From contig NZ_CAJQZC010000011.1 in the NCBI RefSeq assembly GCF_907164555.1, positions 1 to 64,000 of the forward strand: 64,000 nt of DNA, written 5' to 3'. The stretch's first letter is position 1; every line of letters begins with the position of its first letter. This DNA comes from Paraburkholderia saeva. Its GTDB lineage: Bacteria; Pseudomonadota; Gammaproteobacteria; Burkholderiales; Burkholderiaceae. The notes below the pieces were generated by a model that made no database searches, was not told where the DNA came from, and saw only the letters and a program-made list of their open reading frames with translations. Made by a program: the position numbers and the translations under genes. Of the stretch, positions 17,237 to 26,143 are shown one piece after another.

Positions 17237-19027
17237 TTACTTCCCGAGCCAGCGCTCGCGCCAGTTCCGCGCCGCAACGCGCTTGTCCGTGACCGTAAGC
17301 GAATAGCGCGCGACGTCCGGCGCATCCAGCTTCACCTGCGTGCTTCGCAGTTCGTCGCGGCGGAACGCGTGCACTTCGACCTTCGCGCCGGGCAGATAAC
17401 GCGCCAGCAGCGCGTCGAGATTCGAGCCCGTGACGCGCAGGCCGTCGATCGCGATCAGCACGTCGCCGGCCGAAAGACCTGCCTTCTGCGCCGCGCTGCC
17501 TTCGTGCACCGCGGCGAGCGTGCAGTCCGCGCCGCCGCGCACGCGCACGCCGAGCGACGGCTTGCCGTTCTTGTCCGGCTCAGGCGCGATGCTCACGCCG
17601 AACGGCGCGAGCATCGCCTCGAGCGGCAGGTCGCGCGTGCCGTACGCGGCCTGATCGATGAGACGCGCGACGTTGACGCCGGTCGCCTCGGCGAAAAGCG
17701 CCTCGATTTCCGTCTCCGGCACGCCGACCGGCTTGCCGCGGTAGAAATCGCGACCGAAGCGTTGCCACAGCAGGCGCATCACATCGTCGAGCGATTTGCG
17801 GTTGCTGGTCTGCGCGCGGATCTCCAGATCGAGGCACAGCGCGACGAGCGAACCTTTCGTGTAATAACTGACGATCGCGTTCGGCGCGTTTTCGTCCTGC
17901 CGGTAGTATTTCACCCACGTGTCGAACGAACTTTCGGCGACCGACTGTTTCAGACGCCCGCTGCCGCGCAGCACCCCGCCCACCACCCTGCCGACGAGCC
18001 CGAAATATTCGTCCGGCGTGATGAGGCCGGTGCGCACCAGAATCAGGTCATCGTAATAGGACGTGAAGCCCTCGAAAAGCCACAGCAGCGACGTATGGTT
18101 CTCGCGCGTCAGATCGTACGGCGCGAACGCGGCCGGCTTGATGCGCTTCACGTTCCAGGTGTGGAAATACTCGTGGCTGCACAGGCCAAGGTACGTCCGG
18201 TAGCCTTCGGACGTTTCCGGGCGGCCCGTCACCGGCAGATCGGTGCGGTTGCAGATCAGCGCCGTCGAGGCGCGATGCTCCAGACCACCGTAACCGTCGG
18301 TGACCACCTGCGTCATGAACACGTAGCGATCGACCGGCGCCTTCTTCGACTTCGGCTCGAAAAGCGCGATCTGCGCTTCGCAGATCCGCTTCAGGTCGGC
18401 GGCAAGGCGCGCCATATCGACGGAGACAGCGCGCCCTGCGATCACGATGTCGTGCGGCACGCCGTGCGCGTCGAACGTGGAAAGCGCGAATTCGCCGAGC
18501 GTGACGGGATGGTCGATCAGCTCGTCGTAGTTCTGCGCGCGATACTCGCCGAACCCGTAGCGCTTCGTGCCGCGCGCCTCGGGCAACGCCGTCGCCACGC
18601 GCCATTTGCGATACGACTCGCCCGCCGGCTTCTGGATGTCGACCACGCACGGCGCCGCTTCATGGCCAAGCGGCGACAGAAACACGCTCGTGCCGTTGAA
18701 AAAGCCTGTTGTATCGTCCAGATGCGCGGCGCGCACCGACATGTCCCACGCATACACCTCGTAGCGCAGCGTCAACTCGCCGTCGACGGGTGCAGCCCGC
18801 CACGTCTGCTTGTCGATTTTCTCGACTCGCACCTTGCGTCCCGCCTCGCTGGACGCGCGCAGCGTCACGATATTGCGGGCGAACTCGCGGACCATGTAGC
18901 TGCCCGGAATCCAGACCGGCAGCATGAAGGACTGCCCGGCCGGATCGGGATCGGCAACAGTCACAGTCACTTCGAACAGATGGGCGGCGGGTTGCTTCGG
19001 GACGATGGTGTAGCGGATCGGCTTCAT
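17237..19027 (-). CDS. M61 family metallopeptidase with PDZ domain
   Basis: A 596-residue peptidase of the glycyl-aminopeptidase-like M61 family. The zinc site is HEYFH at 285-289 with the third ligand probably E319 in WLFEGFTSYYDD. An N-terminal beta-sandwich precedes it, and a PDZ domain lies near residues 470-560 (VHEGSAAQKAGLSAGDVLIA). No signal peptide is obvious, so it is probably cytoplasmic. ATG at 19027. It is followed by dsbC upstream on the same strand, with an 83-bp gap. The substrate is unknown. Confidence 0.87.
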   Translation of the reverse strand: MKPIRYTIVPKQPAAHLFEVTVTVADPDPAGQSFMLPVWIPGSYMVREFARNIVTLRASSEAGRKVRVEKIDKQTWRAAPVDGELTLRYEVYAWDMSVRAAHLDDTTGFFNGTSVFLSPLGHEAAPCVVDIQKPAGESYRKWRVATALPEARGTKRYGFGEYRAQNYDELIDHPVTLGEFALSTFDAHGVPHDIVIAGRAVSVDMARLAADLKRICEAQIALFEPKSKKAPVDRYVFMTQVVTDGYGGLEHRASTALICNRTDLPVTGRPETSEGYRTYLGLCSHEYFHTWNVKRIKPAAFAPYDLTRENHTSLLWLFEGFTSYYDDLILVRTGLITPDEYFGLVGRVVGGVLRGSGRLKQSVAESSFDTWVKYYRQDENAPNAIVSYYTKGSLVALCLDLEIRAQTSNRKSLDDVMRLLWQRFGRDFYRGKPVGVPETEIEALFAEATGVNVARLIDQAAYGTRDLPLEAMLAPFGVSIAPEPDKNGKPSLGVRVRGGADCTLAAVHEGSAAQKAGLSAGDVLIAIDGLRVTGSNLDALLARYLPGAKVEVHAFRRDELRSTQVKLDAPDVARYSLTVTDKRVAARNWRERWLGK

Positions 19028-19110
19028 CGGCGGGACATCCAGACAGTGAACGGAGCGTTAAAACGGCAGGAGGCGCACCATGCGCCTCCTGTTCGACACG
19101 TGAAGTGCAA

Positions 19111-19836
19111 TCAATGAACGGCGGACAATTCCTTGTCGAGCCGGTCCGCCGGCACGGCGCCCGGCAGGCGGCGGCCGTCGGCGAGGAACACCGTCGGCGT
19201 GCCGTTGACGTTCATCTGCTGGCCAAGCGCGAGGTTCCTGTCGATCGCCGTGGTGTCGCAACCTGTGGCGGCGGTCGGCGCCTGGTGGTCGAGCATCCAC
19301 GATTCCCACGCCTTCGCGCGATCGGTCGAGCACCAGATCGACTTCGACTTCACCGTCGAATCCGGCGAAAGCACCGGATACAGGAATGTGTACACCGTCA
19401 CGTTATCGATCGACTTGAGCGTCGTTTCGAGCTGCTTGCAATACGGACAGTTCGGATCGGAGAACACGGCGATCTTGCGCGCGCCGTTACCCTTCACGAC
19501 CTTCACCGCATTGCCGAACGGCAGGCTCGCGAAATCGATCTTGTTGGTTTCGGCGAGACGCGCTTCCGTGACGTTCGTGCGCGTTTTCGCCTCGACGATG
19601 TCGCCGAGCACGAGATAGTCGCCATTGGCATCGCTGTAGAGAATCTGCGAGCCGAGGTTCACTTCGTAAAGGCCGGCAATCGGCGATTTCGAGACGCTCT
19701 TGATGGTGGCGTCGCCAAGCCGCGGCTGCAGCGTGGCCTTGAGCTTGTCGGTGGTCTGGTCGGCCTGCGCGGAGCAGCCGAGTGCGGCGGCGGCGACAGC
19801 CAGAGCCAGCGTCGCGATGCGGATACGTTTTTGCAT
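19111..19836 (-). CDS. dsbC: periplasmic thiol:disulfide isomerase DsbC
   Basis: A 241-residue DsbC/G protein with an N-terminal signal peptide (MQKRIRIATLALAVAAAALG and following CSAQA). The dimerisation domain is at about 27-85 and the thioredoxin domain carries the active site C130-P-Y-C133 in FSDPNCPYCKQLE. It isomerises wrong disulfides in the periplasm, kept reduced by DsbD. C21 at the signal end resembles a lipobox (ALGC), so lipidation is possible. ATG at 19836. Confidence 0.9.
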   Translation of the reverse strand: MQKRIRIATLALAVAAAALGCSAQADQTTDKLKATLQPRLGDATIKSVSKSPIAGLYEVNLGSQILYSDANGDYLVLGDIVEAKTRTNVTEARLAETNKIDFASLPFGNAVKVVKGNGARKIAVFSDPNCPYCKQLETTLKSIDNVTVYTFLYPVLSPDSTVKSKSIWCSTDRAKAWESWMLDHQAPTAATGCDTTAIDRNLALGQQMNVNGTPTVFLADGRRLPGAVPADRLDKELSAVH

Positions 19837-19914
19837 GTTCAATTCCTGAGTCGGTTGCACGCGGGCGTGGCGTGCCATTCAAATGTAGGGTGCGGACCGT
19901 AAGCGATAGCGCCT

Positions 19915-21087
19915 TTACCCGAGCGCGGCGGAAACAAGCCAGCGCTTGAGCAGCGGCTGCGCGCCGACGAACGCCATGCCGGTATTGCGCACGGCCCGGG
20001 CCACGGTGCCCGGCACGGAAAAGAGTTTCTGCAGGCCATCGGTTGCGATCATCAGCGCGCTGATGTCTTCGCGGCGCGCCCGCTCGTAGCGACGCAGCAG
20101 CACGGTGTCGCCGAGATCGCGGAACGCTTCCTTCTTCGCAATGACATCGGCGAGCGCGTCGACGTCACGCAGCCCGAGATTCATACCCTGACCTGCGAGC
20201 GGGTGGATCAGATGTGCGGCGTCGCCCACCAGCGCCACGCGCGGCGCGATCAACCGGTCGACCGTTTGCAGCGCGAGCGGAAAGCCCTGCGCCGGCGTCA
20301 CGCACTCGAGCGGGCCGAGCAGGCTTTGCGTCACGCGCTCAACCTCGGCCGCGAGCTGCGCGGGCGCGAGTTCCAGCAGTTCACGCGCGTGCTCCGTCTG
20401 CGCCGACCAGACAAGCGACACGTGTCCGTCAGGCAACGGCAGCAGCGCGATAATCTCGCCTTCCCTGAACCATTGATACGCCGTGTCGCCGTGCGGCCGG
20501 CCTGCCTTGAAGTTCGCGACGACGCCCGTCTGTTTATAGTCGCGGCGATCGACCTTCGAGCCGATCTGCGCGCGCACCCACGAGTGCGCGCCATCCGCGC
20601 CGACGACGAGATCGGCTTCCAGCACGCTGCCGTTCGCAAGCCCGATGGACGCGGCGTCGGGTTTCACCTCGAGCCCCTGGGCGCGCGAATCGATCCACGT
20701 CAGGTTCGGCTGGAAGCGCAGCGCGGCGTCAAGCGCGCGCTCGATCAGCGACGATTCGGCGATCCAGGCCAGTTGCGACACCGAGGCCTGGAACGCGGAG
20801 AAATGGAGCTCGGCCGCCGCATCGCCAAAAACGCGCATGTCGTAGACGGGCGCGAGCCGCGCGAGGTCGAGCGCCTGCCAGACGCGCAGACGTTCAAGCA
20901 GGGTTTGCGAACTCGCGGAAAGCGCATAGACACGCGCATCGAAGGCTGCGCCGGCGGGAAGCGACGCGCAGGTCTGCGCGAGCAGCGCGACGCGTCTGCC
21001 GCCTTGCGTCAGCGCGAGCGCGGCGGTCTTGCCGACAAGCCCGCCACCGATCACGGCAACGTCGAAGGTCTGATGGTGAACAGTCAT
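19915..21087 (-). CDS. UbiH/UbiF/VisC-family FAD-dependent hydroxylase
   Basis: A 390-residue flavoprotein monooxygenase likely to hydroxylate the ubiquinone ring. Three class A hydroxylase motifs are visible: FDVAVIGGGLVGKTAALAL (FAD dinucleotide loop), VVGADGAHSWVRAQIG (DG motif) and LVGDAAHLIHPLAGQGMNLG (GD motif). The sequence alone does not tell which ring position it attacks. ATG at 21087 (MTVHHQTFDVAVIGGG); the frame is open 65 codons upstream but unrelated. It is divergent from ychF. Confidence 0.88.
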   Translation of the reverse strand: MTVHHQTFDVAVIGGGLVGKTAALALTQGGRRVALLAQTCASLPAGAAFDARVYALSASSQTLLERLRVWQALDLARLAPVYDMRVFGDAAAELHFSAFQASVSQLAWIAESSLIERALDAALRFQPNLTWIDSRAQGLEVKPDAASIGLANGSVLEADLVVGADGAHSWVRAQIGSKVDRRDYKQTGVVANFKAGRPHGDTAYQWFREGEIIALLPLPDGHVSLVWSAQTEHARELLELAPAQLAAEVERVTQSLLGPLECVTPAQGFPLALQTVDRLIAPRVALVGDAAHLIHPLAGQGMNLGLRDVDALADVIAKKEAFRDLGDTVLLRRYERARREDISALMIATDGLQKLFSVPGTVARAVRNTGMAFVGAQPLLKRWLVSAALG

Positions 21088-21423
21088 CCGCTCATTATAG
21101 CTGCGGGTGTTCACGGGGACGGATGCGGCACGCACGGCATTTGCCTTGCGTCCTGGGCGCGCATCGCCCGTTCCGTTCCAGCGGCGGATTCGCGCGCGGG
21201 CGCTCGAGAAGCGGCACGCGCGGCGGCAGCCGCGCTGACAAGGGTTACAATTGCGGTTTTCGGCGACAGCCGTCACCGGCACAAGACGTCCCGCTTACGC
21301 CGTATTGTCCGGCGCCGTCCCGTCCGTGGACGCCCGCCGGCATGCGAAGCCGCTACTGGCTGACCTTCCGCCTGACGGCTGCGCCTGTAATGCACATCAT
21401 CACCTGCTTTTTAGAGAACCTTC

Positions 21424-22518
21424 ATGAGCCTCCAATGCGGCATCGTCGGCCTGCCTAACGTCGGCAAGTCCACCCTGTTCAATGCGCTGACCAAGGCGGG
21501 CATCGCCGCCGAAAACTACCCGTTCTGCACAATCGAGCCGAACGTCGGCATCGTCGAAGTGCCGGATGCGCGTCTGCAGGCGCTGGCTGATATCGTCAAG
21601 CCGGAGCGCATCCTGCCGGCGGTGGTGGAATTCGTCGACATCGCGGGCCTCGTGGCCGGCGCGAGCAAGGGCGAAGGACTCGGCAACCAGTTTCTCGCGA
21701 ATATCCGCGAAACCGACGCGATTACGCACGTCGTGCGCTGCTTCGAAGACGAAAACGTGATCCACGTCGCGGGCAAGGTCGATCCGCTGTCGGACATCGA
21801 AGTCATCAACACGGAACTCGCGCTCGCCGATCTCGCGACTGTCGAGAAATCGCTGACGCGTTACTCGAAGGCCGCGAAGTCCGGTAACGACAAGGAAGCG
21901 GCAAAACTCGTCGCGGTGCTCGAAAAGGTCCGCGCGCAGCTCGACCAGGCGAAACCGGTACGTGCGCTGGATCTGTCGGAAGAAGAAAACGCGCTGCTCA
22001 AACCGTTCTGCCTCATCACCGCGAAGCCGACGATGTACGTCGCGAACGTGAAAGACGACGGCTTCGAGAACAACCCGTACCTCGACGCAGTGAAGAAGTT
22101 CGCCGATGCCGAAGGCGCGCCGGTCGTCGCCGTGTGCGCCGCGATCGAAGCGGAAATCGCCGATCTCGACGAAGAAGACAAGGAAGTGTTTCTTGCCGAC
22201 ATGGGCATGGACGAGCCGGGCCTCGACCGCGTGATCCGCGCCGGCTTCAAGCTGCTCGGCCTGCAGACGTATTTCACCGCGGGCGTGAAGGAAGTGCGTG
22301 CGTGGACGATCCATATCGGCGACACGGCACCGCAGGCGGCCGGCGTGATCCACACCGATTTCGAGCGCGGTTTCATTCGTGCGCAGACGATCGGCTTTAA
22401 CGACTTCGTGACCTACAAGGGCGAACAGGGCGCGAAGGAAGCCGGCAAGATGCGCGCCGAAGGCAAGGAATATGTGGTTCATGACGGCGATGTCATGAAC
22501 TTCCTGTTCAACGTCTGA
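21424..22518 (+). CDS. ychF: redox-regulated ATPase YchF
   Basis: A 364-residue Obg-family P-loop ATPase that associates with ribosomes. Walker A is GLPNVGKST at the N-terminus, followed by DIAGLVAGASKGEGLGNQFL (G3) and the NVKD segment that replaces the GTPase NKXD and explains the ATP preference. The C-terminal TGS-like domain has FTAGVKEVRAWTIHIGDTAP. ATG at 21424. A strong terminator follows. Confidence 0.95.
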   Translation: MSLQCGIVGLPNVGKSTLFNALTKAGIAAENYPFCTIEPNVGIVEVPDARLQALADIVKPERILPAVVEFVDIAGLVAGASKGEGLGNQFLANIRETDAITHVVRCFEDENVIHVAGKVDPLSDIEVINTELALADLATVEKSLTRYSKAAKSGNDKEAAKLVAVLEKVRAQLDQAKPVRALDLSEEENALLKPFCLITAKPTMYVANVKDDGFENNPYLDAVKKFADAEGAPVVAVCAAIEAEIADLDEEDKEVFLADMGMDEPGLDRVIRAGFKLLGLQTYFTAGVKEVRAWTIHIGDTAPQAAGVIHTDFERGFIRAQTIGFNDFVTYKGEQGAKEAGKMRAEGKEYVVHDGDVMNFLFNV

Positions 22519-22550
22519 GGGCTGCGCGGCGCGTTCGCCGCATCCGTGCC

Positions 22551-22585
22551 AAACCCCGTTTGTCCCTGTGACAGCGGGGTTTTTT
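22551..22585 (+). terminator. intrinsic terminator of ychF
   Basis: AAACCCCG (22551-22558) pairs with CGGGGTTT (22575-22582), extended inside by TGTC/GACA, followed by T's to 22585. Downstream to ugpB lie 322 bp without a gene, holding the ugp promoter; I see no convincing Pho box there. Confidence 0.88.
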
Positions 22586-22907
22586 CATGCCGCAGCAAAC
22601 GGCACATCGATGCTCATGAAGGGTAATTGCCGAAGTCATCGACAAAATAAAACCTGACAGGGGACCGCCCGAACCACCATTTTCGGCCGCATAAGAACAT
22701 GGCCGATGCGGTCCATCTGGATGTCAAATTCCGTTGCGTCAGCAACCGCCCCTTCTGTCGGGGCGCTTCAATTTCGCGGTTGCCGGTGTTAAATTGCCCG
22801 TTCCGCCGACCTTACACGCTGAAGGATTACCACCGCGTGACTGTCATCGAACATAACTAGAATCGCGCAACCTCAGTTTGCGCATGATCCGGTCAAGGAG
22901 ACAATCG

Positions 22908-24233
22908 ATGAGTTGCAAGCCCCTGTTCCGTTCGCTTTCCATTGCCGCGGCACTGGCGTTCGGCGTCAGCACCACGGCCCATGCCGCGACGGAGATCCAG
23001 TTCTGGCACGCGATGGAAGCCGCACTGGGCGAACGCCTGAACGACATTGCGAACGACTTCAACGCATCGCAAAGCGACTACAAGATCGTGCCGGTATTCA
23101 AGGGCACCTACGACCAGACGCTTGCAGCGGGCATCGCGGCCTACCGCAGCGGCAACGCGCCCGCGATCCTGCAGGTCTACGAAGTGGGCACGGCGACCAT
23201 GATGCAGGCAAAGAAAGCCGTGATCCCGGTCTCGGACGTGTTCAAGCAGGCGGGCGTGCCACTCGACGAAAAGGCGTTCGTTCCCACCATCGCCAGCTAC
23301 TACAGCGACTCGAAGAGCGGCCAGCTCATTTCGATGCCGTTCAACAGCTCGACGCCGGTGCTGTACTACAACAAGGACGCGTTCAAGAAGGCCGGCCTCG
23401 ATCCGAACAAGCCGCCGAAAACCTGGGACGAACTGCAACAGGATGCACAGAAGCTGAAGGCATCGGGCATGTCGTGCGGTTATTCGTCGGGCTGGCAGAG
23501 CTGGATCCAGCTCGAAAACTACAGCGCGTGGCATGGCGCACCGTTCGCATCGAAGAACAACGGCTTCGACGGCACCGACGCCCAGCTCGAATTCAACAAG
23601 CCGCTGCAGATCGCGCACATCCAGTTCCTGCAGAACATGGCGAAGGAAGGCACCTTCACCTATGTCGGCCGCAAGGACGAACCGGTATCGAAGTTCTATA
23701 GCGGCGACTGCGGAATCATCACGAACTCGTCGGGGTCGCTGGCCACGATCAAGAAGTTCGCGAAGTTCAACTTCGGTACCGGCATGATGCCGTACGACGC
23801 AAGCGTGAAAGGCGCGCCGCAGAACGCGATCATCGGCGGTGCGAGCCTGTGGGTGCTGGCAGGCAAGGATCCGGCCGTCTACAAGGGCGTGGCGAAATTC
23901 CTCGCCTATCTGAGCTCACCGCCCGTCGCGGCCAAATGGCATCAGGACACGGGTTACCTGCCAGTCACCACCGCGGCCTATCAGCTGACGCAGCAACAGG
24001 GCTTCTACGAGAAGAACCCCGGCAGCGATACCGCGATCAAACAGATGCTCAACAAGCCGCCCCTGCCGTTCACCAAGGGGCTGCGTCTTGGCAACATGCC
24101 GCAGATCCGCACGGTCGTCGACGAGGAACTCGAGCAGGTCTGGACGCAGAAGAAGTCGCCGAAAGAGGCGCTCGACTCCGCGGTATCGCGCGGCGACGAG
24201 TTGCTGCGCCGCTTCGAGAAGGCCGGCAGCTAG
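22908..24233 (+). CDS. ugpB: sn-glycerol-3-phosphate ABC transporter substrate-binding protein
   Basis: A 441-residue periplasmic binding protein. The signal peptide ends at about residue 26 (TTAHA followed by ATEIQFWHAM). The EIQFWHAMEAALGE segment and the AIIGGASLWVLAG segment are characteristic of UgpB among extracellular solute-binding family 1 proteins. ATG at 22908 follows AAGGAGACA (22895-22903). It is first of ugpB-ugpA-ugpE-ugpC; a hairpin follows it. In E. coli ugp is induced by phosphate starvation. Confidence 0.93.
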   Translation: MSCKPLFRSLSIAAALAFGVSTTAHAATEIQFWHAMEAALGERLNDIANDFNASQSDYKIVPVFKGTYDQTLAAGIAAYRSGNAPAILQVYEVGTATMMQAKKAVIPVSDVFKQAGVPLDEKAFVPTIASYYSDSKSGQLISMPFNSSTPVLYYNKDAFKKAGLDPNKPPKTWDELQQDAQKLKASGMSCGYSSGWQSWIQLENYSAWHGAPFASKNNGFDGTDAQLEFNKPLQIAHIQFLQNMAKEGTFTYVGRKDEPVSKFYSGDCGIITNSSGSLATIKKFAKFNFGTGMMPYDASVKGAPQNAIIGGASLWVLAGKDPAVYKGVAKFLAYLSSPPVAAKWHQDTGYLPVTTAAYQLTQQQGFYEKNPGSDTAIKQMLNKPPLPFTKGLRLGNMPQIRTVVDEELEQVWTQKKSPKEALDSAVSRGDELLRRFEKAGS

Positions 24234-24250
24234 GCGGCCGGCTGGTTCCT

Positions 24251-24281
24251 GCGGGCGCCCGTTAAAAAAACAGGCGCCCGC
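24251..24281 (+). other. intercistronic hairpin between ugpB and ugpA
   Basis: GCGGGCGCC (24251-24259) and GGCGCCCGC (24273-24281) form a perfect 9-bp GC stem with an A-rich 13-base loop, 17 bases after the ugpB stop and 24 before ugpA. Such hairpins commonly protect the 3' end of a binding-protein message so that it outlasts the permease part. There is no T-run, so it is unlikely to end transcription fully. Confidence 0.6.
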
Positions 24282-24305
24282 GTGCATCACCCACGGGAAA
24301 CATCG

Positions 24306-25190
24306 ATGGAAAAGCGATCCCGCTTCGGCGCAGGCGTGTTGCCCTATCTGCTGGTTGCGCCGCAACTCGCGATCACGCTGCTGTTCTTTCTGTGGCCGGC
24401 CGGCGAGGCGTTGTGGCAGTCCACGCAAAGTCAGGACGCGTTCGGTACGTCGAGCGAGTTCGTTGGCCTCGCCAATTTCAAGCAGCTCTTCGCCGATCCG
24501 CTCTATCTGTCGTCGTTCAACACGACGCTGATTTTCTGCTCGCTCGTCACGGTCGGCGGCCTCGTGGTTTCGCTCGTGCTCGCCGCCTGCGCCGACCGCG
24601 TGACGCGCGGGGCAAAGACGTATCAGACGCTGCTGATCTGGCCGTACGCAGTCGCGCCCGCGATCGCCGGCGTGCTGTGGTCGTTCCTCTTCAATCCGAG
24701 TATCGGGCTCGTGACCTATGCGCTCGCGAAGAGCGGCATCGTGTGGAATCACGCGCTCAACCCAGGGCAGGCGATGTTCCTCGTCGTGCTCGCTTCCGTC
24801 TGGAAACAGGTCAGCTATAACTTCCTGTTCTTCTATGCCGGCCTGCAGGCGATTCCGCGTTCGCTGATCGAAGCGGCCGCGATCGACGGCGCCGGCCCCG
24901 TGCGCCGCTTCTTCGGCATCGCGCTGCCACTGCTGTCGCCGGTGAGTTTCTTTCTGCTCGTCGTCAACATCGTCTACGCGTTCTTCGATACGTTGCCCGT
25001 GATCGACGCGGCTACCGGCGGCGGCCCCGCGCAATCGACCCGGACACTGATCTACAAGATTTTCGCCGAAGGCTTCCAGGGGCTCGATATCGGCAGCTCG
25101 GGCGCGCAGTCCGTGGTGCTGATGGTGATCGTCGTCGCGCTGACTGTCGTGCAGTTCCGTTTCATCGAGCGGAGGGTCCAGTACTCATGA
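24306..25190 (+). CDS. ugpA: sn-glycerol-3-phosphate ABC transporter permease UgpA
   Basis: A 294-residue inner-membrane permease with six predicted segments. The EAA loop that contacts the ATPase is EAAAIDGAGPVRRFFGIALP. ATG at 24306 (MEKRSRFGAGVLPYLLVAPQ) gives the length of E. coli UgpA; an upstream in-frame start at 24282 falls in the hairpin tail. The last bases overlap the ugpE start as ATGA. Confidence 0.93.
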   Translation: MEKRSRFGAGVLPYLLVAPQLAITLLFFLWPAGEALWQSTQSQDAFGTSSEFVGLANFKQLFADPLYLSSFNTTLIFCSLVTVGGLVVSLVLAACADRVTRGAKTYQTLLIWPYAVAPAIAGVLWSFLFNPSIGLVTYALAKSGIVWNHALNPGQAMFLVVLASVWKQVSYNFLFFYAGLQAIPRSLIEAAAIDGAGPVRRFFGIALPLLSPVSFFLLVVNIVYAFFDTLPVIDAATGGGPAQSTRTLIYKIFAEGFQGLDIGSSGAQSVVLMVIVVALTVVQFRFIERRVQYS

Positions 25191-26032
25191 TCGAGAACCG
25201 ACGCGGGTTCGACCTCTTTTGCCACGCGGTACTGATCGCGGGCGTCGTGCTGGTCGTATTTCCGGTGTACATCGCGTTCTGTGCCGCAACGATGAACGAG
25301 CATGAAGTGTTCAGCGTGCCGCTTTCGCTCCTGCCCAGCACGCATCTGTTCGAAAACATCGCGAACGTCTGGACGCACGGCAGCGGCAACGCCGCGAGTC
25401 CGTTCGGGCGGATGCTGATGAACAGCCTCGTGATGGCGCTCGTCATTTCGATCGGCAAGATCGCCGTGTCGATGATCTCCGCGTACGCGATCGTGTTCTT
25501 CCGCTTTCCGTTCAGGAACCTCGCGTTCTGGCTGATCTTCGTCACGCTGATGCTGCCGGTCGAAGTGCGTATTTTTCCGACCGTGCAGGTCGTGTCGTCG
25601 ATGCATCTGAGCAATACCTACGCCGGCTTGACGCTGCCGCTGATCGCCTCGGCCACCGCGACCTTCCTGTTCCGCCAGTTTTTCATGACGCTGCCGGACG
25701 AACTGATGGAAGCGGCGCGCATCGATGGCGCGGGACCGTTGCGCTTTTTCTGGGACGTGGTCATCCCGCTGTCGAAGACCAACATGGCCGCGCTTTTCGT
25801 GATCACGTTCATCTACGGCTGGAACCAGTATCTGTGGCCGATCCTGATCACGAGCCAGCAATCGCTGACCACGGCGGTGGTCGGCATCAAGAGCATGATC
25901 GCGTCCGGCGATACGGCGACGGAGTGGCATCTGGTGATGACCGCGACGCTGCTTGCCATGCTGCCGCCGCTCGCCGTCGTGCTGACGATGCAGCGCTGGT
26001 TCGTGCGCGGCCTCGTGGATGCCGAAAAATAA
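25187..26032 (+). CDS. ugpE: sn-glycerol-3-phosphate ABC transporter permease UgpE
   Basis: A 281-residue inner-membrane permease, the same length as E. coli UgpE, pairing with UgpA. The EAA motif is EAARIDGAGPLRFFWDVVIP. ATG at 25187 overlaps the ugpA stop by ATGA, so translation is coupled. ugpC begins 112 bp later after a gap with no other feature. Confidence 0.93.
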   Translation: MIENRRGFDLFCHAVLIAGVVLVVFPVYIAFCAATMNEHEVFSVPLSLLPSTHLFENIANVWTHGSGNAASPFGRMLMNSLVMALVISIGKIAVSMISAYAIVFFRFPFRNLAFWLIFVTLMLPVEVRIFPTVQVVSSMHLSNTYAGLTLPLIASATATFLFRQFFMTLPDELMEAARIDGAGPLRFFWDVVIPLSKTNMAALFVITFIYGWNQYLWPILITSQQSLTTAVVGIKSMIASGDTATEWHLVMTATLLAMLPPLAVVLTMQRWFVRGLVDAEK

Positions 26033-26143
26033 GCCGACCGGGACAGGTTAAGTACCGAACACCATACAAGACAATTCAACGCGATGGCGCGCGACGCGTG
26101 ACGCTTGACGCGACGCCCGCGAATGCACGGAAAGGCAAAACGA

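Noticed and set aside
17069..19117. 682-codon plus-strand frame opposite the M61 peptidase
   Set aside because: Longest frame in the window but antisense to a gene with HEYFH and PDZ motifs; no homology-like segments of its own.
22841..22858. CTGTCAT half-site upstream of ugpB as a Pho box
   Set aside because: Only one half matches; the second heptamer does not, and the site overlaps a possible -10 (TAGAAT at 22858-22863) instead of lying upstream of it. It is left as untested.
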